Counted from the first letter of the stretch, positions 1 to 7,520 are shown. The stretch is 14,842 nucleotides of DNA from Propionibacteriaceae bacterium UBA5174 (GCA_002413345.1 DHWU01000051.1:22594-37435); one strand, 5' to 3'. Notes: generated by a model not told the origin, from the letters alone. A program made the numbers and translations.

Positions 1-54
1 GATCGGTGCCGGCTCCCAAGCTGCCCGCCGACTCTTCTAGCGCAAGGCTAAATG
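1..54 (+). other. Leader in front of obgE
   Basis: This short stretch precedes the Obg gene. In actinobacteria rpmA (ribosomal protein L27) normally lies just upstream. One frame is open from the window edge to a TAG at 38-40 (12 codons, ending ARRLF), but it does not clearly match an L27 tail, so I do not call a gene. The bases AAGG at 44-47 are the only Shine-Dalgarno-like signal. They sit 7 bases before the ATG at 55 and only 4 before the ATG at 52. Confidence 0.4.
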
Positions 55-1560
55 ATGGCCATTCCCTCTTTCGTCGATCAGACGCTGCTTACCGTTTCCG
101 CTGGTAACGGCGGTAATGGCTGCGCCTCGGTGCACCGGGAGAAGTTCAAACCCCTGGGTGGTCCGGACGGCGGCAACGGCGGCAACGGTGGTTCGGTGAT
201 CCTGAAGGCCGATCCGAGTCTGACCACTTTGGTGGAGTACCACCGGCAGTCGGTCCGGCACGCCAACAATGGCCAGCCCGGGAAAGGCGATTTCGCTAAC
301 GGTGCCAATGGTGAGGACGTGATTCTGGCCGTCCCTGAAGGCACCGTGGTGAGCGACGCTGATACCGGCGAAGTGTTGGTTGACCTGACCGGTGTCGAGA
401 CTGAGGTCGTGATCGCCGCCGGTGGTCGCGGTGGTTTAGGCAACGCCGCACTTGCCTCGTCGTCGCGTAAAGCCCCTGGGTTCGCCTTGCTCGGCGAAGA
501 AGGCGAAGCTCGCAAGATCAAGCTTGAGCTGAAAGTGATGGCCGATATTGGCCTGGTCGGCTTTCCCAGCGCTGGCAAGTCGTCGTTGATCGCGGCGATC
601 TCTCGAGCTCGGCCGAAGATCGCCGATTACCCCTTCACGACGTTGATCCCGAACTTGGGGGTGGTGGTTGCCGGTGCGACCACCTTCACCGTCGCTGATG
701 TGCCTGGTCTGATCGAAGGTGCCAGCGAAGGTCGAGGCTTGGGCCATGACTTTTTGCGACATATCGAACGTTGTCAGGCGATCATCCAGGTGATCGACTG
801 TGCTACCTACGAACCTGGACGCGACCCGCTAACCGATCTGGACGTGATCGAGGCCGAACTGACCGCCCACGGCGGTCTGGAAGACCGGCCCCGGATGGTG
901 GTCTTGAACAAGGTCGACATTCCCGATGCGGCCGAACTGGCCGAGTTAGTGCGGGCCGATCTTGAAGCCCGCGATTTGCCGGTCTTTCTGGTGTCGACCA
1001 AGACCGGTGAAGGTTTGAACGGGTTGAAGTTCGCAATGGCTGAACTGGTGGCCAAGCGGCGGGCTGAGGCTCCAGCGCCTGCGCCGAAGCGGATTGTGAT
1101 CCGTCCGGCTCCGGTGGCTGGCACCGGCCCGCAATTCACGGTGGCCAAGCAGGGCGATGGTGAGGGTGGCTTCGTCTGGCGGGTTCGAGGCGAAAAGCCG
1201 GAACGCTGGGTGCGGCAGACCGACTTCACCAATGCCGAGGCGGTTGGCTACCTCGCTGATCGGTTCGCCCGGCTGGGGATCGAGGACGAACTACTCGCCT
1301 TTGGCGCGCTGGCCGGCGATGCAGTGGCGATTGGTGGTGGGGATAACCCAGTGGTCTTCGACTTCGCTCCGCAGGTGGAGGTTGGCGCCGAGATTCTCTC
1401 CCGACGCGGCGAGGATCAGCGGCTGATTTCTGACCGTCCCGCCGCCCAGCGGCGCCGGGTCAAGGACGCTGACTACCACGCCCGAAAAGACGCCGAGTCT
1501 GAAGCTGAGCAGTACACGCGGTTGGCCACCTCCGGGTGGGAAGATGAAGGTGATGACTGA
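55..1560 (+). CDS. obgE: GTPase Obg (CgtA), ribosome assembly
   Basis: Essential GTPase that binds the 50S subunit and links ribosome assembly to growth and stress state. The N-terminal glycine-rich Obg fold (about residues 2-160) has repeated GGNGG motifs. The G domain follows: P-loop GFPSAGKS at about 169-176, switch FTT near 195, DVPG at about 215, NKVD at about 285 and STKT at about 314. The C-terminal OCT domain (about 345-440) is the version found in actinobacteria and Bacillus. A charged tail of roughly 60 residues, ending EDEGDD, follows it; such tails vary in this family. Two ATG codons lie in tandem (52 and 55); I chose 55 because AAGG at 44-47 is then 7 bases away. The end overlaps proB by 8 bases, so the two are probably translated together. 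Family and function are certain; only the start is ambiguous by one codon. Confidence 0.97.
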   Translation: MAIPSFVDQTLLTVSAGNGGNGCASVHREKFKPLGGPDGGNGGNGGSVILKADPSLTTLVEYHRQSVRHANNGQPGKGDFANGANGEDVILAVPEGTVVSDADTGEVLVDLTGVETEVVIAAGGRGGLGNAALASSSRKAPGFALLGEEGEARKIKLELKVMADIGLVGFPSAGKSSLIAAISRARPKIADYPFTTLIPNLGVVVAGATTFTVADVPGLIEGASEGRGLGHDFLRHIERCQAIIQVIDCATYEPGRDPLTDLDVIEAELTAHGGLEDRPRMVVLNKVDIPDAAELAELVRADLEARDLPVFLVSTKTGEGLNGLKFAMAELVAKRRAEAPAPAPKRIVIRPAPVAGTGPQFTVAKQGDGEGGFVWRVRGEKPERWVRQTDFTNAEAVGYLADRFARLGIEDELLAFGALAGDAVAIGGGDNPVVFDFAPQVEVGAEILSRRGEDQRLISDRPAAQRRRVKDADYHARKDAESEAEQYTRLATSGWEDEGDD

Positions 1561-2683
1561 GCAGTTGCGCGAGCAGATCACCAGCGCCCATCGGCTGTTG
1601 GTCAAAGTGGGGTCTTCCTCACTGACCAATTCCCGTGGCGGGCTGGATCCGTCGCGAATGGAACAGCTGGTTGAGGCGCTGGTTGCCGTCCGGGAACGGG
1701 GCCAGGATGTGGTCTTGGTGTCTTCGGGTGCGATGGCCAGTGGCATGAAGCCGTTGAAGCTGAAGCATCGTCCTCGCGATTTGGCCAGCAAACAGGCGGC
1801 GGCCTCGGTGGGGCAGGGCCTGCTAGTGGGCAGCTACGCCCGACTCTTCGCCAAGCATGGCCTCACTGTGGGTCAGGTGTTGCTCACGGTGGAAGACGTG
1901 GCTCGCCACGATCACTATCGAAATGCGCTACGTACCTTCACCCGGCTGCTCGAACTCGGTGTGGTGCCGATCGTGAATGAGAACGACACCGTGGCCACTC
2001 ACGAGATTCGGTTCGGTGACAACGACCGGCTAGCTGCGTTGGTGGCTCACCTGGTCGGCGCAGACGCCATGGTGCTACTAAGTGATGTGGACGCCCTCTA
2101 CACCGCCCATCCGAACACCCCAGGTGCTGAACAGATCTCGCTGGTGTCCGATATCGACGAACTTGAAGTGGACGTCGAGACTGGCGGTTCCGCCGTCGGG
2201 ACTGGTGGCATGGCCACCAAACTCCAAGCGGCGCGGATTGCGACTTCGTCCGGGATTCCGGTGGTCTTGGCTACTGCGGAGGCTGCCGCAGAAGCGTTAG
2301 CGGGGGAGCCGGTTGGCACCCTGTTTTTGGCCACCGGAAAGCGCCGGGCGCGAAAGCTGCTGTGGCTGGCGTACGCCTCGGTCACTCAAGGTGAGCTGGT
2401 GCTGGACGCTGGCGCGGTACGGGCCGTGACCGAGGGCAAGGCCTCGCTATTGCCAGCGGGGGTAGTGGCGGTGCACGGTCAGTTTGAGGCAGGTGATCCG
2501 GTGAAACTGGTCAATGAAGCTGGCCAAGTGGTTGGCCGGGGATTGGTGAGTTACGACTCCAATGACCTGCCGGCGATGATTGGACGCACTACCCACGAAC
2601 TGGCCGAAAACCTGGGGGAGAGCTTCGATCGAGCAGTTGTACACCGCGACGACCTGATTTTGGCGCGCAAGCCGAAGTCATGA
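1553..2683 (+). CDS. proB: Glutamate 5-kinase
   Basis: First enzyme of proline synthesis: ATP-dependent phosphorylation of glutamate to gamma-glutamyl phosphate in the cytoplasm. At 376 residues it is the two-domain bacterial form. The amino-acid-kinase domain shows VKVGSSSLT at 17-25, SSGA at 57-60, VNENDTVA at 141-148, FGDNDRLAALV at 154-164 and GTGGMATKL at 216-224. A C-terminal PUA domain spans about 278-360. The PUA form is typically feedback-inhibited by proline. An ATG at 1544 is also in frame, but GGTGGG at 1535-1540 lies too close to it and is well spaced (12 bases) from 1553, so I chose 1553. The gene overlaps obgE by 8 bases and the next gene by ATGA, which suggests one transcript and coupled translation. 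Confidence 0.96.
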   Translation: MTEQLREQITSAHRLLVKVGSSSLTNSRGGLDPSRMEQLVEALVAVRERGQDVVLVSSGAMASGMKPLKLKHRPRDLASKQAAASVGQGLLVGSYARLFAKHGLTVGQVLLTVEDVARHDHYRNALRTFTRLLELGVVPIVNENDTVATHEIRFGDNDRLAALVAHLVGADAMVLLSDVDALYTAHPNTPGAEQISLVSDIDELEVDVETGGSAVGTGGMATKLQAARIATSSGIPVVLATAEAAAEALAGEPVGTLFLATGKRRARKLLWLAYASVTQGELVLDAGAVRAVTEGKASLLPAGVVAVHGQFEAGDPVKLVNEAGQVVGRGLVSYDSNDLPAMIGRTTHELAENLGESFDRAVVHRDDLILARKPKS

Positions 2684-3288
2684 CCTTGGTGGTGGCCCTG
2701 GGTTGGGTGGCAGCCCTAGCCGGGATCACGCTGGGCGTACCGCAGGCCGTCCGGCTGTGGCGTACTCGCGATGTTGATGGCGTTTCCCTGCTGGCGTGGC
2801 AAGCCATGTTGGTGCTCAACCTGGGTTTCTTTACCCACGGGTTGGCAATCGGGCAGCCGAACATGATCTTGACCAATTTGTTGGCCTTGGTCTCGACCGT
2901 TCCAATCCTGATTCTGCTCGCTAAAGGGCGTGGCCGGGTGGCGGTGGCGGTATTGGCGCCGCCCTTGCTGGCTGCGGCGCTGATCATTGCTGGCGATCTT
3001 TGGTTGGGCAGCGTGGCCTTCGGCGTGTTGGTGGTAACCCCGATCGTCTTGGTGAACCTTGGGCAGGGTGCGGAGCTGGTGCGGGCGCCTCAGGTGAGCG
3101 GGGTTTCGCCGCTGTACCTGATCTTTGGCGTAGTCAACCAGGCGTTATGGCTGGCTTGGGCGTTGCTGGTCCCTGATTCGGGCACGGCGATCGGAGCCGC
3201 GGTATCGCTGGCCATGATTGCCTTCAATCTGTTGTGGTGGGGCCTGCGTCGGCTTGGATTGCGCCCCTTCTTCGTCTCAACTGAGTAG
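2680..3288 (+). CDS. Two-repeat PQ-loop / SWEET-like membrane transporter
   Basis: Integral membrane protein of 202 residues with two PQ-loop repeats. The first has PQ at 21-22 followed by RTRDVDGVS. The second has GQ at 128-129 in the equivalent place, followed by RAPQVSGVS, so the proline of the second motif is replaced. Hydrophobic segments fall near 4-22, 36-54, 61-81, 88-105, 108-126, 145-162 and 168-188. This is a three-plus-one-plus-three layout like eukaryotic SWEETs, whereas the usual bacterial SemiSWEET has one three-helix repeat of about 90 residues. PQ-loop proteins move sugars or amino acids; the substrate here cannot be read from sequence. The start overlaps the proB stop as ATGA, so it is co-translated with proB, and proA follows 44 bases later. 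A link to glutamate or proline movement is only an inference from position. Confidence 0.85.
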   Translation: MTLVVALGWVAALAGITLGVPQAVRLWRTRDVDGVSLLAWQAMLVLNLGFFTHGLAIGQPNMILTNLLALVSTVPILILLAKGRGRVAVAVLAPPLLAAALIIAGDLWLGSVAFGVLVVTPIVLVNLGQGAELVRAPQVSGVSPLYLIFGVVNQALWLAWALLVPDSGTAIGAAVSLAMIAFNLLWWGLRRLGLRPFFVSTE

Positions 3289-3319
3289 TTGTCCTGACTG
3301 CACTGGGGGAGCCAGGTCG

Positions 3320-3325
3320 TATCCT
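3320..3325 (+). promoter_or_regulatory. Leaderless-type promoter (-10) for proA
   Basis: TATCCT lies exactly 7 bases before the proA ATG at 3333, and the bases between contain no purine-rich Shine-Dalgarno sequence. This is the actinobacterial leaderless layout, where transcription begins at the A of the ATG. No convincing -35 box is visible at 16-18 bases upstream, which is common for such promoters. It would give proA transcription independent of obgE-proB. Confidence 0.6.
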
Positions 3326-3332
3326 GGGCGGC

Positions 3333-4574
3333 ATGACCTTCGCCGAACAAGCCGTCGCCGCCAAAGACGCCAGCCGCGCACTGGCCACGCTCAACCGAGA
3401 TGCCAAGGACGCCGCGCTGCAAGCCATGGCCCGCACGCTCTCGATTGCCGCCCCCAGCGTCCTGGCTGCCAATGCACTTGATGTCCAGGCCGCTCAGCAG
3501 GCTGGTACTAGCGCAGCGATGGTTGATCGGTTGGCTCTGAACCCGTCGCGGATCGGTGGCATGGTTGCGGGCTTGCGTTCGCTGGCTGGTCTACCTGATC
3601 CGGTTGGGGACGTGATTCGAGGTTGGACCAATCCCAATGGAGTTCGGGTGCGTCAGGTGCGGGTGCCGTTCGGAGTGGTGGGCATCATTTACGAAGCTCG
3701 TCCTAATGTGACCGCCGACGCTGCAGGCATCTGCTTGAAGTCGGGTAACGCGGCATTGCTGCGGGGTTCCTCTTCAGCGATCAACTCCAATCGCGCGGTG
3801 ATCGCCACGCTCCAGGCTGGTCTGGCAGAGGTCGGACTGCCCAAGGAAGCGATCCAGTTAGTTGAGGGCGACCGTGAGGTGACCGCCGAAATGATGGCTG
3901 CTCGTGGCCTGATCGACGTCCTGATTCCTCGCGGTGGAGCTGGCCTGATCAACGCGGTCGTCGAAGGTTCCAAAGTGCCGGTGATCGAGACTGGCACTGG
4001 AAACTGCCACCTGTACGTCGATGCCACGGCCGATGTCGACATGGCGATCGAGATCATGCTCAATGCCAAGGCGCAGCGGCCGAGCGTGTGCAATTCACTC
4101 GAGACCGTGTTGGTGCACGCCGAGATTGCTGCGAAGTTCCTACCGAAGGCTCTGGCAGCCTTGGCCGACGCGAACGTCACCGTGCACGGAACTCCGGCGG
4201 TGGCTGATTTCTCTGGCGCCGTGGTGCCGGTCGAACAGCACGAATTCGAGGCGGAGTATTTGTCGCTGGATCTGGCCTGCGATGTGGTGGATTCGATCGA
4301 TGCCGCGCTGGCCCATATTCGCCAGTATTCGACCGGGCATTCCGAGACCATCATTACTGACGATCGTCGCGCTGCGGAGAAGTTCACCGCCGAGGTGGAC
4401 GCTGCTGCGGTGCTGGTGAATGCATCTTCACGGTTCGTCGATGGCGGCGAGTTCGGTTTCGGGGCTGAGATTGGGATTTCGACCCAGAAGTTGCACGCTC
4501 GAGGTCCGATGGGGCTACCGGAAATGACCACCACAAAATACGTGATCGACGGCCAAGGCCAGATTCGCGAGTGA
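3333..4574 (+). CDS. proA: Gamma-glutamyl phosphate reductase
   Basis: Second enzyme of proline synthesis: NADPH-dependent reduction of gamma-glutamyl phosphate to glutamate-5-semialdehyde, which cyclises to pyrroline-5-carboxylate. The 413-residue length is typical. It has the aldehyde-dehydrogenase-like fold with IYEARPNVTADAAGICLKSGN at about 119-139, IPRGGAGLI at 198-206, the catalytic cysteine at 253 in QRPSVCNSLET, and the family signature near 371-383 (GEFGFGAEIGIST). The start is fixed by the -10 box 7 bases upstream, with no ribosome binding site. ProB and ProA normally hand over the unstable intermediate directly, so finding a membrane-protein gene between proB and proA is notable. 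The gene ends just before a hairpin at 4576-4599. Confidence 0.97.
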   Translation: MTFAEQAVAAKDASRALATLNRDAKDAALQAMARTLSIAAPSVLAANALDVQAAQQAGTSAAMVDRLALNPSRIGGMVAGLRSLAGLPDPVGDVIRGWTNPNGVRVRQVRVPFGVVGIIYEARPNVTADAAGICLKSGNAALLRGSSSAINSNRAVIATLQAGLAEVGLPKEAIQLVEGDREVTAEMMAARGLIDVLIPRGGAGLINAVVEGSKVPVIETGTGNCHLYVDATADVDMAIEIMLNAKAQRPSVCNSLETVLVHAEIAAKFLPKALAALADANVTVHGTPAVADFSGAVVPVEQHEFEAEYLSLDLACDVVDSIDAALAHIRQYSTGHSETIITDDRRAAEKFTAEVDAAAVLVNASSRFVDGGEFGFGAEIGISTQKLHARGPMGLPEMTTTKYVIDGQGQIRE

Positions 4575-4575
4575 C

Positions 4576-4599
4576 CCACGGCTGCTTGGCGGCAGGTGG
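4576..4599 (+). terminator. Hairpin directly after proA
   Basis: CCAC plus CTGC (separated by GG) can pair with GCAG plus GTGG around a six-base loop, starting one base after the proA stop codon. No run of T follows, so it is at best a U-less or attenuating hairpin. It separates proA from the promoter of the nadD unit. Confidence 0.3.
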
Positions 4600-4618
4600 T
4601 GCGCAGCGGGCTGGCGTG

Positions 4619-4624
4619 TAGGAT
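4619..4624 (+). promoter_or_regulatory. Candidate -10 box for the nadD-rsfS-phosphatase unit
   Basis: TAGGAT preceded by TGTG-like bases fits an actinobacterial -10 box and would start a transcript near 4631. That gives a leader of about 48 bases before the nadD ATG at 4679. No good -35 box is visible. The leader holds the Shine-Dalgarno AGGAGGG at 4662-4668. Confidence 0.45.
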
Positions 4625-4678
4625 CCGCGAAGGTCGGCACTCAACGATGCGTCGGTGACGCAGGAGGGTCTTGTCCAG

Positions 4679-5326
4679 ATGAGCGAAACACCTCTGGTTT
4701 GGTCTGCGGACGGGACCCGGCGTCAGCGACTCGGGGTGATGGGCGGCACTTTTGACCCGATCCATCATGGCCACCTAGTGGCGGCCAGCGAGGTTCAGGC
4801 GCTCTTTCAGCTCGACGAAGTGGTCTTTGTGCCTACCGGCGAACCGTGGCAGAAGGTTCACAAGGCGGTGTCTCAGGCCGAAGACCGCTACCTGATGACC
4901 ACGATCGCCACTGCGTCCAACCCGCGTTTCTCGGTCAGCCGGGTTGATATCGAACGGCCCGGCCTTACCTACACCGTGGACACCTTGAAGGACATTCGAG
5001 CCGCGCGTGGGCCCGAGATTGACTTGTACTTCATTACCGGTGCCGATGCGCTCAGCCGAATCCTGACCTGGAAGGGCGTGGACGAGCTCTTCGATCTCGC
5101 CCATTTCGTGGGGGTCTCGCGACCTGGGGTGGCATTGGACCCCGGAGATATCACGCATTTGCCCAGTGACAAGGTCACATTGGTGGAGGTGCCAGCCTTG
5201 GCGATAAGCTCGACGACCTGCCGTGGGCGAGTCGCCGAGGGTTTGCCGCTTTGGTATTTGGTGCCTGACGGCATCGTGCAGTACATCGCCAAACGCGGTC
5301 TTTATCGAAGGGAAACTACTAAGTGA
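4679..5326 (+). CDS. nadD: Nicotinate-nucleotide adenylyltransferase
   Basis: Transfers AMP from ATP to nicotinate mononucleotide, giving deamido-NAD, a required step of NAD synthesis in the cytoplasm. The 215-residue protein has the nucleotidyltransferase motif GGTFDPIHHGH at 22-32 and the C-terminal ISST motif at 176-179 with the following RGRV, both diagnostic for NadD. The frame stays open upstream to a GTG at 4655. The ATG at 4679 is preferred because AGGAGGG at 4662-4668 lies 10 bases before it, while the GTG would put that same sequence inside the gene. It overlaps rsfS by four bases (GTGA). This nadD-rsfS-phosphatase order is widely conserved in actinobacteria. Confidence 0.95.
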   Translation: MSETPLVWSADGTRRQRLGVMGGTFDPIHHGHLVAASEVQALFQLDEVVFVPTGEPWQKVHKAVSQAEDRYLMTTIATASNPRFSVSRVDIERPGLTYTVDTLKDIRAARGPEIDLYFITGADALSRILTWKGVDELFDLAHFVGVSRPGVALDPGDITHLPSDKVTLVEVPALAISSTTCRGRVAEGLPLWYLVPDGIVQYIAKRGLYRRETTK

Positions 5327-5700
5327 GTGCCAGTGTCGAAGCCATCGAGTTGGCCAAGCTTGCCGCCCGAGCCGCTGTGGAGAAGAAAGCTCTGGATCCG
5401 GTGGCCTTCGATGTCTCGGATCGGCTGGCGATCACCGATCTGTTCTTGGTCGTGGCCGCGTCCAATGAGCGCCAGGTCGGCGGTGTGGTTGACGGCATCG
5501 AAGAGGCGATGCTCAAGATTGGTCGCAAGCCAGCTCGCCGTGAAGGTGATCGGGAGAAGCGTTGGGTGCTGTTGGATTACGTCGACATTGTGGTCCACGT
5601 CCAGCACAGCGAGGAGCGCACGCTCTACGCCTTGGAGCAGTTGTGGAAAGACTGCCCAGCGATCGATCTTGGTGAGCTCGAACCAGCCCCTGCGGGCTGA
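5323..5700 (+). CDS. rsfS: Ribosomal silencing factor RsfS
   Basis: Small protein (125 residues) that binds ribosomal protein L14 on the large subunit and blocks joining of 30S and 50S when nutrients are short. The RsfS/Iojap fold is recognised from DLFLVVAASNERQVGGVVDGIE at about 39-60 and WVLLDYVDIVVHVQ at 81-94, followed by ERTLYALEQLWKD at 98-110. It starts with GTG, which overlaps the nadD stop as GTGA. AAGGGA at 5308-5313 lies 9 bases upstream and supports this start. Its stop shares one base with the next ATG. Together with obgE, it places two 50S-directed factors in the window. Confidence 0.94.
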   Translation: MSASVEAIELAKLAARAAVEKKALDPVAFDVSDRLAITDLFLVVAASNERQVGGVVDGIEEAMLKIGRKPARREGDREKRWVLLDYVDIVVHVQHSEERTLYALEQLWKDCPAIDLGELEPAPAG

Positions 5701-6308
5701 TGGCCGCACGGGAAGTGATCCTGCTTCGGCATGGGATCACCGATTGGAATGGTGCCGGACGGTTTCAGGGCCATGCTGATGTGCCGCTGAATGCGGACGG
5801 ACGGGCTCAGGCCAGCAGAGCCGCCGAGGCGATGGCGAGTCTGGGAATCGGGCGGATCATCTCTTCAGATTTGAGCCGAGCCGCAGCCACTTCCGAAATT
5901 GTGGCGGACCGACTCGGGCTCGAGGTCAGCTTTGACGCCCAATTGCGGGAAATCAACGTCGGGTCTTGGTCCGGGCTGACCATGGACGAAGTGGGCAAGG
6001 CTAATCCTGATTTTTGGCCCTCCATTGCGCAAGGCCGAGATTTTCGGCGTTCGCCAATCGGAGAGACTGGCACCGAGGCTGGTAACAGGGTTGCGGCGGC
6101 AATCATCGAACAAGCGGCTGCCGCTCCAGACGACGAGGCTTTGCTAGTGGTGGGACATGGGATGACCACCCGAGTGGCGTCCATGTTGTTGTTGGGGCTG
6201 ACGTACGCCGAGTTCAGACTGTTCGCAGGTTTGGGGAACTGCCAATGGGTGGTGCTCAAGCCAGGGGCACCGCACTGGCGGATGATCGCTTACAACCGCA
6301 GTAGCTAA
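5700..6308 (+). CDS. Histidine phosphatase family protein (GpgP/phosphoglycerate-mutase-like)
   Basis: Member of the histidine phosphatase superfamily, 202 residues. The phospho-acceptor motif LLRHG puts the catalytic histidine at 11, with arginine 10 beside it. Further active-site residues are arginine 60 in SSDLSRA, glutamate 84 in LREINVGSWSGL and histidine 153 in VVGHG. All expected catalytic residues are present. The ATG overlaps the rsfS stop as TGATG, so translation is coupled. In mycobacteria the gene after nadD and rsfS encodes glucosyl-3-phosphoglycerate phosphatase (GpgP), and the same place and fold make that a reasonable guess. However, no glucosyl-3-phosphoglycerate synthase gene is in the window, and this superfamily is poor at revealing substrate. 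A general sugar-phosphate or cofactor phosphatase is equally possible. Confidence 0.88.
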   Translation: MAAREVILLRHGITDWNGAGRFQGHADVPLNADGRAQASRAAEAMASLGIGRIISSDLSRAAATSEIVADRLGLEVSFDAQLREINVGSWSGLTMDEVGKANPDFWPSIAQGRDFRRSPIGETGTEAGNRVAAAIIEQAAAAPDDEALLVVGHGMTTRVASMLLLGLTYAEFRLFAGLGNCQWVVLKPGAPHWRMIAYNRSS

Positions 6309-6346
6309 CCAGCAGCGCTTGGGCTGCGGGCGTCGGGAGACTGGAT

Positions 6347-6373
6347 TTGGTGAGCTCGGTGACCTAATACACT
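6347..6373 (+). promoter_or_regulatory. Candidate promoter for the glycosyltransferase gene
   Basis: TACACT at 6368-6373 is a good -10 box, and TTGGTG at 6347-6352 is a weak -35 match with a short 15-base spacer. A transcript starting near 6380 would have a leader of about 50 bases carrying GGAGG at 6419-6423. Confidence 0.45.
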
Positions 6374-6430
6374 GGGCGACGGTATGCCACGACAGCGAAC
6401 CTAACTGGGTCATCCCGCGGAGGAAAATCA

Positions 6431-7474
6431 GTGAGCCCGTACAGCAATCAAAAGACGATCACTTTCGTCGTGCCGTGTTTCAACTCGGCCGACTACATGG
6501 ACCACTGCATCAGTTCGCTGCTGATCGGTTCCACAGACATTGAGATCGTCATCGTCAACGACGGATCGGTCAAAGACAACACTGCCGAGAAGGCTGATCA
6601 GTGGGCTGCCCAGCATCCTGACCTGATCAAGGTGATTCACCAGGAGAACAAAGGCCATGGCGGTGCCGTGATGGCTGGCCTACGTGCCGCCACCGGGGTC
6701 TACTTCAAAGTGGTTGATTCTGATGACTGGCTGGACCGTGACTCTCTTGGCGTGATGATGAGCAAGCTGCGTCACTTCATTTCCACTGGCAGCCCGGTGG
6801 ATCTGGTCGTCGCCAACTATGTCTACGAGCACACCTACACCGGCACCCGCAAGGTCATTCGCTACCGCGGTGCGTTGCCGCAGAACCGCGTGTTCACTTG
6901 GAACGAAACTGGGGTCTTTGGCCCGGGGCAGAACATCTTGATGCACTCGGCGATCTACCGCACCCAGGTGTTGATCAACTCCAAGATCGAGCTGCCCGAG
7001 CACACCTTCTACGTGGATAACATCTTCGTGTATGTTCCGCTGCCCTTTGTGCAGACGCTCTACTACCTACCGGTGAACTTGTACCGCTATTTCATCGGAC
7101 GTGACGACCAGTCGGTGAACGAGAACGTGCAGATCAGCAGGTTGGACCAGCAGATGCGGGTCACTCAGGTCATGGTGGACGCCGTGAAGCTGCCCGAAGG
7201 TGCTGGTAACCGCAAGCTGGCCAGGTACATGGCTGGCTACTTGGGTTTGATCGTGTCGGCATCGTCGATGTTCGCGCTGCTGGAGGGCACTTCGGACGGG
7301 CTGAGGCAGCGCCGGGAGATGTGGGAGCACATTGATTCGGTCGACAAGGAGCTCAAGGTGCACCTGGGTTTCCGGCAGCCATTGGTGCTTGCGGCAAACT
7401 TCCCTGGCGCGCCGGGCCGAGGGCTCTCTGTGGCTCTATACCGCCTAGCCAAGAAGATCTACCGCTTTAGCTGA
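6431..7474 (+). CDS. Family 2 glycosyltransferase
   Basis: Probable inverting sugar transferase with a GT-A fold at the N-terminus: FVVPCFN at 12-18, EIVIVNDGSVKDNT at 38-51, NKGHGGAVMAGLRAATG at 73-89, and the metal- and nucleotide-sugar-binding motif DSDD at 96-99. The remaining 250 residues hold acceptor-specific sequence, with several aromatic and hydrophobic stretches near 200-225 and 265-285 but no clear multi-helix membrane domain. It likely acts at the cytoplasmic face, building a cell-wall polysaccharide, capsule or glycolipid; donor and acceptor are unknown. The GTG start is fixed by GGAGG seven bases upstream, the strongest ribosome binding site in the window. The gene stands alone, with no flippase, polymerase or other sugar-transferase gene nearby. 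By eye it uses more C-ending codons (AAC, TAC, ATC) than its neighbours, which could mean higher expression or a different history. Confidence 0.9.
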   Translation: MSPYSNQKTITFVVPCFNSADYMDHCISSLLIGSTDIEIVIVNDGSVKDNTAEKADQWAAQHPDLIKVIHQENKGHGGAVMAGLRAATGVYFKVVDSDDWLDRDSLGVMMSKLRHFISTGSPVDLVVANYVYEHTYTGTRKVIRYRGALPQNRVFTWNETGVFGPGQNILMHSAIYRTQVLINSKIELPEHTFYVDNIFVYVPLPFVQTLYYLPVNLYRYFIGRDDQSVNENVQISRLDQQMRVTQVMVDAVKLPEGAGNRKLARYMAGYLGLIVSASSMFALLEGTSDGLRQRREMWEHIDSVDKELKVHLGFRQPLVLAANFPGAPGRGLSVALYRLAKKIYRFS

Positions 7475-7480
7475 TCGATT

Positions 7481-7520
7481 AGGCCGCGTTGCTTGGTTGC
7501 AGTGGTGAGTGGTCGCGCCT
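7481..7520. terminator. Weak imperfect inverted repeat between convergent genes
   Basis: AGGCCGCG at 7481-7488 and CGCGCCT at 7514-7520 can pair with one bulged base around a 25-base loop, in the 44-base gap between the convergent glycosyltransferase and transporter genes. It touches the transporter stop codon and lacks a T run. It may be a poor bidirectional terminator, and nothing better is visible there. Confidence 0.2.

Noticed and set aside
1..40. End of rpmA (L27) at the window edge
   Set aside because: The open frame ending at the TAG at 38-40 is only 12 codons and does not resemble L27 tails that I know, so position alone is not enough.
78..578. Minus-strand open frame (166 codons) opposite the glycine-rich part of obgE
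   Set aside because: Proline- and serine-rich mirror of glycine codons, with no ribosome binding site or family resemblance.
3689..4774. Long minus-strand open frame (361 codons) opposite proA
   Set aside because: It is antisense to a certain gene. The product is rich in serine, alanine and arginine with no domain logic, as expected from the mirror of GC-rich codons.
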